This document shows positions 23,661 through 31,234 of a stretch of 38,359 nt of DNA, piece by piece. Each line of letters begins with the position of its first letter. The stretch's first letter is position 1. The notes under the pieces were generated by a model. The model was not told where the DNA came from and did no database searches. It worked only from the letters and a program-made list of their open reading frames with translations. This DNA is from Flavobacteriales bacterium UBA1993. Lineage in GTDB: Bacteria; Bacteroidota; Bacteroidia; Flavobacteriales_G; Salibacteraceae. Location of the stretch: the NCBI GenBank assembly GCA_002336485.1, contig DDCZ01000048.1:36686-75044 (forward strand), in the 5' to 3' direction. A program made the translations under genes and the position numbers.

Positions 23661-24374
23661 CTATTGATCTAGCTTCACTGCTTGATTTAACCTAATGTTG
23701 GCGTAGTGTTGTTCTGTTTTTGAGATCTGAAGAATCATGTTCAGAGTAATCAAAGCAGCGGGAATATCGAGGAAATCCGACAATATGTATGCCTGGGAAG
23801 AAGTGATCATTTGCTCTACCGTTTCGTCTTTAAAAATGCTGCGGAAAGCAATTTGACCAAATACGTTGGTGATCAGGTAAAGAGTCCACCAAACGCCCAT
23901 GAGCGTTTTGCTTATCGGGTTTATATAATCGGGCTCCGACCTGCGAATCGCGGCCACATATCCATTGGCAATCTCGCGTGCAATAGTGAATGGTCGAAAT
24001 AGGCTAATTATTGGAATAGCAAATCCCCATAAAGCCATGCTTTCTTGATGCTCAATATTTATTCCGGCCCTTTCTAAATTGGCGTAGGCCCTTCTGAACC
24101 ATTGCACAAAAAGGACCATCGATGAGACATAAACCAGCGTTTGGATCAACCCAACAACTGTTTGGCGGGTGTCGTTTGCGTCAAGCTGAGCGTCTGTATA
24201 ATCGCCATTATCGCGAATGAGTTCAAGTAAATCAAGTTGGAGGTATCCTGATGCCACAGCAACCACATTCACGACTACAATCACCCAGAATATTTGCACG
24301 GCATATTTGGCGCGTTGCTGATTGTCGCGCATGTCTTCAGCACCAATTAGGATGTTATCTAAGTTGTCCTCCAA
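23661..24374 (-). CDS. DUF4328 family membrane protein
   Basis: 237 residues with about five to six hydrophobic segments. The diagnostic region is FVQWFRRAYANLERAG, then WGFAIPIISLFRPFTIAREIANG and a later GVWWTLYLITN segment, matching DUF4328 proteins of unknown function in bacterial membranes. The start appears to be TTG at 24374; no in-frame ATG lies upstream before a stop. It is 20 bases downstream of the alkylation repair gene, so it may be the last gene of that small minus-strand operon. Confidence 0.8.
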   Translation of the reverse strand: MEDNLDNILIGAEDMRDNQQRAKYAVQIFWVIVVVNVVAVASGYLQLDLLELIRDNGDYTDAQLDANDTRQTVVGLIQTLVYVSSMVLFVQWFRRAYANLERAGINIEHQESMALWGFAIPIISLFRPFTIAREIANGYVAAIRRSEPDYINPISKTLMGVWWTLYLITNVFGQIAFRSIFKDETVEQMITSSQAYILSDFLDIPAALITLNMILQISKTEQHYANIRLNQAVKLDQ

Positions 24375-24394
24375 TTCAATGATCTGTTTTTAGA

Positions 24395-25102
24395 TTAGCA
24401 TCGCGCTGTCTTTCTCTTTTTACCCACTCGGCCCTTCTCAATGTTCTTTTGAAGGTAATCGGCTGCGAGTGGAACTTTGCAAGCCGTTCCTCCCATTTCC
24501 ACATTAACCTTTCCTACCGTGGCGCCAATTTTTAGGGCTTTCTCAGTAAGCGGAGTAATGTAGCTTCCGACGGAAATAACAAACCCGTTCATAACGTATC
24601 GAACTCGGTTCGGTTGATCGTGAATTTCCGTTGCCACCCGATCGAGTAATGCCGAATATTTTTCGATGTCTAGATTCTCATCTTCGTTTACGCCTGCGTA
24701 ATAGGCGAGACAGCCCCAACCTGCTGCCGCAAATTGTGACTTGTCAGATTCAATCCATTCCAACCCCAGCTCAAATCCAAACGAAGTTTCTGCCGCCACC
24801 CAAGGCACGGCATATTCACTTAAATAGTACCAATAGGCTTTCTCGGCCCAATCATTTAATTGCGCTCTTGTAATTTGGGTTTCATCTGCCATCAGACCGG
24901 CTAGGTACATGGCGTCAGTGTTACCTGTGGCGTAAAGTGCCAACGATAGTTCGTGGTTCTTTTTAGTCTTTTTCAAGATCTTCTTCAGATCTCCAGCTTT
25001 CACACCAAAGAAGGGCTCCTTGGCTCCGTGATTTATCAACGTCTTTTTTGTGTTTGGATCGCCGAAGCTTTCCAATTGTGTCATTACTTCTTCTAACGTC
25101 AT
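24395..25102 (-). CDS. DNA alkylation repair protein (AlkD-like HEAT-repeat glycosylase)
   Basis: 235 residues, all-helical. The N-terminal HGAKEPFFGVKAGDLKKILKK matches the DNA alkylation repair family (ALK repeats), with LYATGNTDAMYLAGLMADE, ETSFGFELGLEWIES and the RVRYVMNGFVISVGSYI segment as further family features, ending in a basic tail (KKRKTARC). Members bind DNA through HEAT-like repeats and remove bulky cationic alkyl bases such as 3-methyladenine. I have not mapped the catalytic Trp and Asp of AlkD with certainty. It follows the RibD-C gene by two bases and precedes DUF4328. Confidence 0.88.
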   Translation of the reverse strand: MTLEEVMTQLESFGDPNTKKTLINHGAKEPFFGVKAGDLKKILKKTKKNHELSLALYATGNTDAMYLAGLMADETQITRAQLNDWAEKAYWYYLSEYAVPWVAAETSFGFELGLEWIESDKSQFAAAGWGCLAYYAGVNEDENLDIEKYSALLDRVATEIHDQPNRVRYVMNGFVISVGSYITPLTEKALKIGATVGKVNVEMGGTACKVPLAADYLQKNIEKGRVGKKRKTARC

Positions 25103-25104
25103 TG

Positions 25105-25668
25105 CTAATTTGTTTTTGGTTTCAAGTTTCGTTTGTAATGCACTTGAATCAATCCTGAATTATACTTCGTGGTTGAAATTGCTTCAATATTAATGCCGCC
25201 AATTTCGCCTAGAAAGAGGCGCTTCCCGTCTCCCAATATGGTCGGGATGATAGAAATGATATACTCGTCGATGAGGTTTTGATCCATAAGGAGTCGGACA
25301 ACTTCGCCGCCGCCATCGCAATAAATGTCCTTATCACTTTTGGCTTTAAGTTCCTTGATTAAATCTGCAACATCACCATTGAAGAAGGTGATGTTTTCTT
25401 TGTTTGGAATAGACTGACGCGTAATGATGTAGCAATCGAAATCATTCGCTGCAGGAAACTCACCATTGCAAAGATTGCGCACAACATCATAGGTTTTTCT
25501 GCCTACGATATATGAACCCATACGCGATTTCATTTCAAAATAGCCGTAGTCTTCTCCCGTGCCATTGACCATTTCCAGCCAACCTAAATCATCGTCTTTC
25601 GTGGTGATATAGCCGTCAAGACTCATGCTTATGTAAAGTACAACGGAAGGTGTAGTTGGGGTGCTCAT
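25105..25668 (-). CDS. RibD C-terminal/dihydrofolate reductase-like protein
   Basis: 187 residues. Signature segments are VVLYISMSLDGYITTKDDDLGWL at the N-terminus, MGSYIVGRKTYDVV, KDIYCDGGGEVVRLLMDQNLIDEYIISIIPTILGDGKRLF and a short C-terminal strand, as in the RibD_C/YyaP group of NADPH-dependent reductases. The physiological substrate is not known for this group. First gene of the short operon with the alkylation repair protein (two bases between). A possible -7 element TACATTTA (minus strand, 25694-25687, one mismatch) lies just upstream of the ATG. Confidence 0.88.
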   Translation of the reverse strand: MSTPTTPSVVLYISMSLDGYITTKDDDLGWLEMVNGTGEDYGYFEMKSRMGSYIVGRKTYDVVRNLCNGEFPAANDFDCYIITRQSIPNKENITFFNGDVADLIKELKAKSDKDIYCDGGGEVVRLLMDQNLIDEYIISIIPTILGDGKRLFLGEIGGINIEAISTTKYNSGLIQVHYKRNLKPKTN

Positions 25669-25748
25669 ATGGTTGGTTGAGTTGTATAAATGTACAGTTC
25701 GCGCAAAAATGGGAAAGGGGTTAGGTTAAAATAGGATGGCAATCGACA

Positions 25749-28658
25749 TTAATTGATCGTGATTTCATCCAAAAACATCCACGAATCGTTTCCCGATCCA
25801 AGGTGCCAATCGGGACATTTTCCAAATCCTACTGCCTCAATTTTAACGTATCGAGTGTTTATTGGTTTTGTGTGGACAATGTCAAATTTCCGATTGAATG
25901 CACCGTATTCATCTGATGGGAAGGAATTCGGAATTTCAATCGAATTGGTGAACGTGACTCCATCATCTGAATATGAAATGGTCACAAACTTTGGATACCA
26001 AATCCACGATTTAATGTCTTGCAGCGCACCCAGAGAGATGTACGAAATTGACGACTTCTCTCCTAAATCAACAACGGCGGCAAAGTCAGTTCCGTAATAC
26101 CCTTGCCAATATCCCGTTCTGAAGTTTTCTGTTCCTTCGAGGAAATCGATCAACCCATTGTCGCCGCCTGCGGAGTATTGATTGCTGTATTCAGAGAGAA
26201 GCTTAATCGTCCTACCCCCAATGATTTTTTTGAACTGCACATCCGAAACTTCATGGCTTTTCTGTGCGCCGCGCATGGCATATGCAGAGAAATGTGCGCC
26301 TTTTGTCAGGGTAATCGGACCAGTGTATTCAGTTGGCCCATTGCCATTTTGGGAGTAGAAGATTTTGTCGCCTGGCTCGGTCGATTTAAGCTCCACTTTC
26401 AATTGATCGGTGAAGGTTTGAGCCACGGCATCGAAATAGGGGACAGGCACAATTTTATAATCCGAATCAATGCTGGATGTTGGTGAAATATGCTGCGCCC
26501 AAGTTGTTGAAGGCTCGGAACCCATCTCGAAAGTAAGGGTGCCCCCCGTCATGATGTCTGCGTGTTTCAAGAACGACTGGTCGAATGGCTTTCCATTTAG
26601 GGTCGCCTTTTGAATGTAGAAATTCGATGAACTGAGGTTCTCAGCAATGACCTTAAACGCATTGCCGTTTTCCAAATTTATTGTCGTCGAATCAAAATGC
26701 GGGGTGCCAATGGCGTAGAAATCTTGGCCCGGAGTAACGGAGTAAAACCCGAGACTACTGAGGACATACCAGGCCGACATTTGACCACAATCCTCGTTTC
26801 CTGATAGGCCATCAGGTTGTGCGGAATATTGTTCGGTGAGTATCTGATGCACCCGTTCTTGGGTCTTATACGCCTTCCCAACGTAGTTGTATAAATATGC
26901 CATGTGGTGGCTCGGTTCGTTGCCATGCGCATACTGACCAATGAGACCGGTGATGTCTGCTTGGTGCCTACCGGATAGTTCCATTTCCGTTTCAAAAAGT
27001 TGATCAAGCTTCAGTTCGAATGGAGATGCGCCGCCGTGCAACTCTATCAATCCACTGATGTCTTGCGGCGCAAACATGCTGTATTGCCAAGAGTTTGCCT
27101 CCGTGAAATTGAAGTTCACTTCTGCCGGATCGAAGCCAGGCGCCCAACCACCGTTCATTTTGGGTTGCATGAACCCAGATTCGGGGTTAAAGATGTTCTT
27201 GAAATACTGTGCTCTCAATACAAATGCATCATGAATGGAATCCTCTCCCAGGCTTCGAGCCATTTGCGCAATGCACCAATCATCATAGGCATATTCCAAT
27301 GTTTTGGACACCGACTCGGCTTCGTCACCGACACCAATAAACCCTTGAGATTTATAGGCCGCAAGCCCAAGTTTGTCTTGATTGGCGCTGTAAACCATGG
27401 CTTCCAACGCTAGCTCCGCATCGTAAGCGCGAATGCCTTTTAAATATGCATCGGCAATAACAGGAACCGCGTGATACCCAATCATGCAGCCGGTATAGTT
27501 TCCTGCTAATTCCCATATGGGCAACGCACCCCCATCTTGATACTGCCGAAGGAATGTGTTTATGAACTGATCGGTTCTGTCTTGCTCAATAATGGTGTAC
27601 AATGGATGGGTGGCTCGAAACGTATCCCAAAGCGAAAAAACAGTGTAGGTGGGCTGGTCTGAACTGTGGACCTTTCCGTCCATGCCACGGTATTTTCCAT
27701 CAACGTCGCTGAAAATGTTGGGAGCAATCATCGAGTGATAAAGCGCGGTGTAGAATATGGACAGTCGTGCGTCATCATTTCCGTGAGCCTGAATTTTCGA
27801 TAGCGCCGCTTCCCAAGTTTCGGTAGCAGCATGTCTATAATCGTCAAAGCGTGTTGAGGTGTTTTCGGAGGCCAGGTTTTTCTGCGCACCTTCTATACTA
27901 ACGGCCGATATTCCGACTTTGATGCCTATTGAGTCACCTTCATCTAGGTCAAACATAAAGGCAGCCTTGCGCATATTTGAATTGAATACGGTTCGGAAAA
28001 TTGGAGTGGAAAACTCCATGGCGAAATAGACATGTTGCTCTGTCGCCCAGGCGTTTGAAACACGCTTTCCCACGACCAATCTATCCGACTTGATCATGAT
28101 GGTGTCTGCCAACAGTTCGTCTCGATGTTCTAAATCTAGAACGATTTGCGCCATACCCGGTTTGTTGAACGTGTAGTTGTGAATGCCTACGCGCCGGCCG
28201 GCGGTAAGCTGAACATCGATGTCGTGCTTGTCTAAATGAACAGCATAATACCCAGGCTCGGCATCCTCTGAACTCTTTTGAAACGTTGATCCATAACCCT
28301 TTTCAACTCCATTCTTGTATCCATTGTCAAATTGGATTTCTCCCTGTGTGGGCATCAACAAGATGTCTCCGTAGTCGCTTACGCCGGTTCCGCTCAAATG
28401 TGTGTGGCTGAACCCATAAATGATGGAATCAGAATAGTGATATCCAGAACAGCCATCCCAACCTTCAAGACGTGTGTCCGGACTCAACTGCACCATTCCA
28501 AAGGGTAAAGTCGCTCCTGGAAATGTGTGGCCATGACCACCCGTTCCAATAAATGGGTCGACATAATCAGTGGGGTTTTGTGCAAATGAATTTAAAGCGA
28601 TAAAGAGGAGAAACGCTGTTCCAATATGGCCAAGAATGGCATGTGTTTTCATTCGCAT
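25749..28658 (-). CDS. Secreted GH92 alpha-mannosidase with chitobiase C-terminal-like and F5/8C-like domains
   Basis: 969 residues. The signal peptide ends near residue 26 (LNSFAQ). The GH92 N-terminal beta-sandwich opens with DPFIGTGGHGHTFPGATLPF and GFSHTHLSGTG; the helical catalytic domain (about 265-735) includes VFSLWDTFRATHPL and GNEDCGQMSAWYVLSSLGFY, the family's conserved active-site region. About 750-805 resembles the chitobiase/beta-hexosaminidase C-terminal module (GDKIFYSQNGNGPTEYTGPI), and 815-969 a discoidin/F5-8C-like carbohydrate-binding domain. GH92 enzymes are calcium-dependent exo-alpha-mannosidases acting on N-glycan or mannan chains. There is no T9SS signal and no SusCD pair nearby. 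The ATG overlaps the VOC gene stop (TAATG); the ATG at 28652 is an alternative. Confidence 0.95.
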   Translation of the reverse strand: MRMKTHAILGHIGTAFLLFIALNSFAQNPTDYVDPFIGTGGHGHTFPGATLPFGMVQLSPDTRLEGWDGCSGYHYSDSIIYGFSHTHLSGTGVSDYGDILLMPTQGEIQFDNGYKNGVEKGYGSTFQKSSEDAEPGYYAVHLDKHDIDVQLTAGRRVGIHNYTFNKPGMAQIVLDLEHRDELLADTIMIKSDRLVVGKRVSNAWATEQHVYFAMEFSTPIFRTVFNSNMRKAAFMFDLDEGDSIGIKVGISAVSIEGAQKNLASENTSTRFDDYRHAATETWEAALSKIQAHGNDDARLSIFYTALYHSMIAPNIFSDVDGKYRGMDGKVHSSDQPTYTVFSLWDTFRATHPLYTIIEQDRTDQFINTFLRQYQDGGALPIWELAGNYTGCMIGYHAVPVIADAYLKGIRAYDAELALEAMVYSANQDKLGLAAYKSQGFIGVGDEAESVSKTLEYAYDDWCIAQMARSLGEDSIHDAFVLRAQYFKNIFNPESGFMQPKMNGGWAPGFDPAEVNFNFTEANSWQYSMFAPQDISGLIELHGGASPFELKLDQLFETEMELSGRHQADITGLIGQYAHGNEPSHHMAYLYNYVGKAYKTQERVHQILTEQYSAQPDGLSGNEDCGQMSAWYVLSSLGFYSVTPGQDFYAIGTPHFDSTTINLENGNAFKVIAENLSSSNFYIQKATLNGKPFDQSFLKHADIMTGGTLTFEMGSEPSTTWAQHISPTSSIDSDYKIVPVPYFDAVAQTFTDQLKVELKSTEPGDKIFYSQNGNGPTEYTGPITLTKGAHFSAYAMRGAQKSHEVSDVQFKKIIGGRTIKLLSEYSNQYSAGGDNGLIDFLEGTENFRTGYWQGYYGTDFAAVVDLGEKSSISYISLGALQDIKSWIWYPKFVTISYSDDGVTFTNSIEIPNSFPSDEYGAFNRKFDIVHTKPINTRYVKIEAVGFGKCPDWHLGSGNDSWMFLDEITIN

Positions 28659-29326
28659 TATTCTTGAATCATTCCATTTTCGAATCGAAAGCTGTGTGCA
28701 TTTCCATTGCTCTCGAACTCGATTTTAAACGGCTCAGGAACAAGCGTATCCAATGTAGGAAACCATTCCTTCTTGATCCTGTGATTCGGTAATAAAAAGA
28801 GTCCTTGCTGCGTGCCGTTCGTGCCAAATCGTTCTTTGTTTCCTTTCCAAAAAGGGCTATCATATATTGATTCCAGCTGTTGGTTTAAGGTTTGAATGTC
28901 ATCGGTAGGCATTCCGATTTCATTCACGCAGCGCACGCTCTTGGAACCGAATGTCTCTTGGCTTTCATTTTTTAAATCATGCCGAACAATGAACTCTGCG
29001 ATGTTTCCATCTGCGTCATAGAAGTAGAATGCGTTTGCATTCCAAGATTCGAAACGCGCGATTTTTTCTCCATTATCAGTAGGTAAGATGGGGACTCTCT
29101 TTTCGGTCCACTCCAGCGCCTCACCGAGTTTGTTTGATGGAATCAGGAAGGCGAAATGATAGATGCGTTTTTGATCAGAACGCTCAAAAGTGAGTTCCGT
29201 CCAGCCGACTTGGATAGTAAAACTAGTCGGGCCTGAATTGATTAATTTGAATCCCATCACGACCGTGTAAAAGGATTGCTGCGTCTCTAAATTTTCAGAA
29301 TACAGGGTTAAACTTCTGATTTTCAT
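28658..29326 (-). CDS. VOC family (glyoxalase/dioxygenase superfamily) protein
   Basis: 222 residues forming two related halves. The first (1-120) has the VOC pattern with a strand IRSLTLYSENLETQQSFYTV, a likely metal ligand His in RIYHFAFLIP and a Glu in GNIAEFIVR. The second half (from about 130, VNEIGMPTDDIQTLN) is a diverged repeat lacking obvious ligands. Such proteins can be lyases, dioxygenases or binding proteins; the substrate cannot be named. Its stop overlaps the GH92 start by one base (TAATG), so the two are translated from one mRNA. Confidence 0.85.
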   Translation of the reverse strand: MKIRSLTLYSENLETQQSFYTVVMGFKLINSGPTSFTIQVGWTELTFERSDQKRIYHFAFLIPSNKLGEALEWTEKRVPILPTDNGEKIARFESWNANAFYFYDADGNIAEFIVRHDLKNESQETFGSKSVRCVNEIGMPTDDIQTLNQQLESIYDSPFWKGNKERFGTNGTQQGLFLLPNHRIKKEWFPTLDTLVPEPFKIEFESNGNAHSFRFENGMIQE

Positions 29327-29458
29327 TCCTTAATGTTGATCGTATCCACGACTCAATGCCGTCGTTGAACTATGTTCATATTTATCATCGAAGCAAATAA
29401 AAAAATCGCGAATCACATTTGGAGGCAAATTAGAAAAACAGTCGGTAACTCACCGTTG

Positions 29459-29466
29459 TACATTTG
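29459..29466 (+). promoter_or_regulatory. -7 promoter element for the seven-repeat T9SS protein gene
   Basis: TACATTTG is an exact TAnnTTTG match. It covers the TTG at 29464-29466 that would be the first possible start codon, which argues that translation begins further downstream. The -33 region is unclear. Confidence 0.45.
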
Positions 29467-29514
29467 CCTAGATTGAAATCAGGTTCAACTCCCAATGCAA
29501 GCATCCTACAAATT

Positions 29515-31149
29515 TTGAAGATTAACTCAAATACAAACCAATGGCTACTATGCTCGATAATCTTAGTCGTGCTGCATGTGCAAGCGATGGAGACGAATGC
29601 ACAGAGTGCCTTCTTGCACACTTTTGGAAATCAAAATAGAAGTGAAGCCAACGCCGTTATTCAAACATCGGATGGCGGGTATGCCGTAACGGGCTGGTAC
29701 GATGTGCAAGGATCTTTTACAGAGGAATGTTATCTGATTAAAACGGACGAATTTGGCGACACGCTTTGGACACGAACCATCGGTGAGCTGACAGATACCA
29801 ATGCCAATGGTCGAGATGGCAGCGGAAACAAAGCATACGATCTGGTCCAGACATTCGACGATGGATATTTTATTGTCGGTGAGACCAACGGATTTGGTGT
29901 TCCGGCTTCCGATGTTTATGTCATTCGCTTGAATGCGGCGGGTGATGTAATGTGGTCACGAACTTTTGGAGGCTTTGAATCCGACCATGCTCAATCAACC
30001 ATACAAATGGCAGATAGCGGTTTTGTAATAGCCGGTTATACCGAAAGCTACGGCGCTGGAATTCGCGACATGTATTTCTTGAGGGTGGACAAGAATGGAG
30101 AATTACTTTGGTCAAAGACCATGGGCGGTACATCCCTTGAATCGGCAACCGAGATTAGAGCGACCAGCGATGGCGGCATCGTGGTGGTGGGCTATAGCTT
30201 CAGTTTTGGTGCCATCAGTGCAGAGGTATACCTAATGAAAATGACCGATGAGGCGGTGATCGAGTGGGAGCGAACCTATGGCGGATCCATGAACGACTAT
30301 GGGTACAGTGTGCGTGAATGTGCAGATGGAGGTTTTGTGATTGGTGGATCAACCAGCAGCTCTGGTGAAGGATTGGACGATGTGCTTATGGTCAAGACAG
30401 ATTCGAACGGCATTTTAGAGTGGTCGAAAACATACGGTGGCACCAAGCGCGAGGTGGGTTACGGCGTGGAGCAAACGTCAGATCATGGGTTTATCGTGGG
30501 TGGATACACACGAAGCTTTGGTGCGGGAGAAGATGATATTTATCTTATCAAAACCGATTCCGTTGGCGACACGCTTTGGACACGGACTTTTGGAGGCCTG
30601 GAAGACGATTTTTGTCAATCGATGAAGTTGGCGCAGGATGGAGGCGTTGTAATCGCTGGACACACGTATGGATTTAATGTCTCTGGCACGGATGTGTTCT
30701 TGGTGAAAACCGATAATCAAGGATTGACGGATTGCCATTGGTACAATGCGGCTACTGTCGTAAGCGAAGTGAGCTTTACTTCAAATACAGTGAATTCAAT
30801 CATTGGGGCGGGTGCGAAAATTGGCATACCCCCTACCATTCGAGGTTTTACTGTTTCCGATGTAACACATGCGTGCGATTACAACGTTGGTGTGGGAAAC
30901 TTGGAACAAAAACCTCGAATCAAGGTTTACCCAAACCCAGCGAACTCTGCTATAAATATTCAAATCAACGCCGAAATTTTCGGCCCGTTGACTTATGAGA
31001 TTCTGGATATTCAGGGCAGGGTTGTTACATCTGGTTTTATAACAAACGGCGAGGGGAAGATTAACCTCACTCCATTTTCTCAAGGCCTTTTTGTGCTGAA
31101 GTTGAAGTCAAATTCAGGATTGGAGACTAGACGGTTTGTAAAGCTTTAG
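29515..31149 (+). CDS. T9SS-exported seven-repeat (propeller-like) protein
   Basis: About 544 residues. The signal segment is KINSNTNQWLLCSIILVVLH, with cleavage probably near TNAQS. Seven repeats of about 52 residues follow (roughly 29610-30720), each with SDGG(F/Y)(V/I)(V/I)(A/G)GY....GAG..D.YL(I/V)K.D..G...W(T/S)(R/K)T(F/Y)GG, the pattern of delta-60-type beta-propeller repeats; the first spacing is about 10 residues longer. The C-terminus is a type A T9SS domain (KVYPNPANSAINIQI, DIQGRVV, FSQGLFVLKL). The start is uncertain: TTG 29464 overlaps a promoter-like element, so TTG 29515 is preferred; no ATG is in frame before the signal segment. Probably a surface protein with a binding role. 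Confidence 0.82.
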   Translation: MKINSNTNQWLLCSIILVVLHVQAMETNAQSAFLHTFGNQNRSEANAVIQTSDGGYAVTGWYDVQGSFTEECYLIKTDEFGDTLWTRTIGELTDTNANGRDGSGNKAYDLVQTFDDGYFIVGETNGFGVPASDVYVIRLNAAGDVMWSRTFGGFESDHAQSTIQMADSGFVIAGYTESYGAGIRDMYFLRVDKNGELLWSKTMGGTSLESATEIRATSDGGIVVVGYSFSFGAISAEVYLMKMTDEAVIEWERTYGGSMNDYGYSVRECADGGFVIGGSTSSSGEGLDDVLMVKTDSNGILEWSKTYGGTKREVGYGVEQTSDHGFIVGGYTRSFGAGEDDIYLIKTDSVGDTLWTRTFGGLEDDFCQSMKLAQDGGVVIAGHTYGFNVSGTDVFLVKTDNQGLTDCHWYNAATVVSEVSFTSNTVNSIIGAGAKIGIPPTIRGFTVSDVTHACDYNVGVGNLEQKPRIKVYPNPANSAINIQINAEIFGPLTYEILDIQGRVVTSGFITNGEGKINLTPFSQGLFVLKLKSNSGLETRRFVKL

Positions 31150-31234
31150 CACAAGTGAATCGCTGAATCCACAATTAATTACCCAGAGAAGGATTTCTGA
31201 TACATCGGACCGTCGGAAAACAAAAGCTAAACGA

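Noticed and set aside
29464..29514. TTG 29464 as the start of the seven-repeat protein
   Set aside because: It lies within an exact TAnnTTTG promoter element and the added residues are not signal-peptide-like; TTG 29515 is preferred but not proven.
29755..30584. Repeated 20-bp sequence as CRISPR or mobile-element repeat
   Set aside because: The copies are in frame within coding propeller repeats, 810 bases apart, with no spacer array or cas genes.
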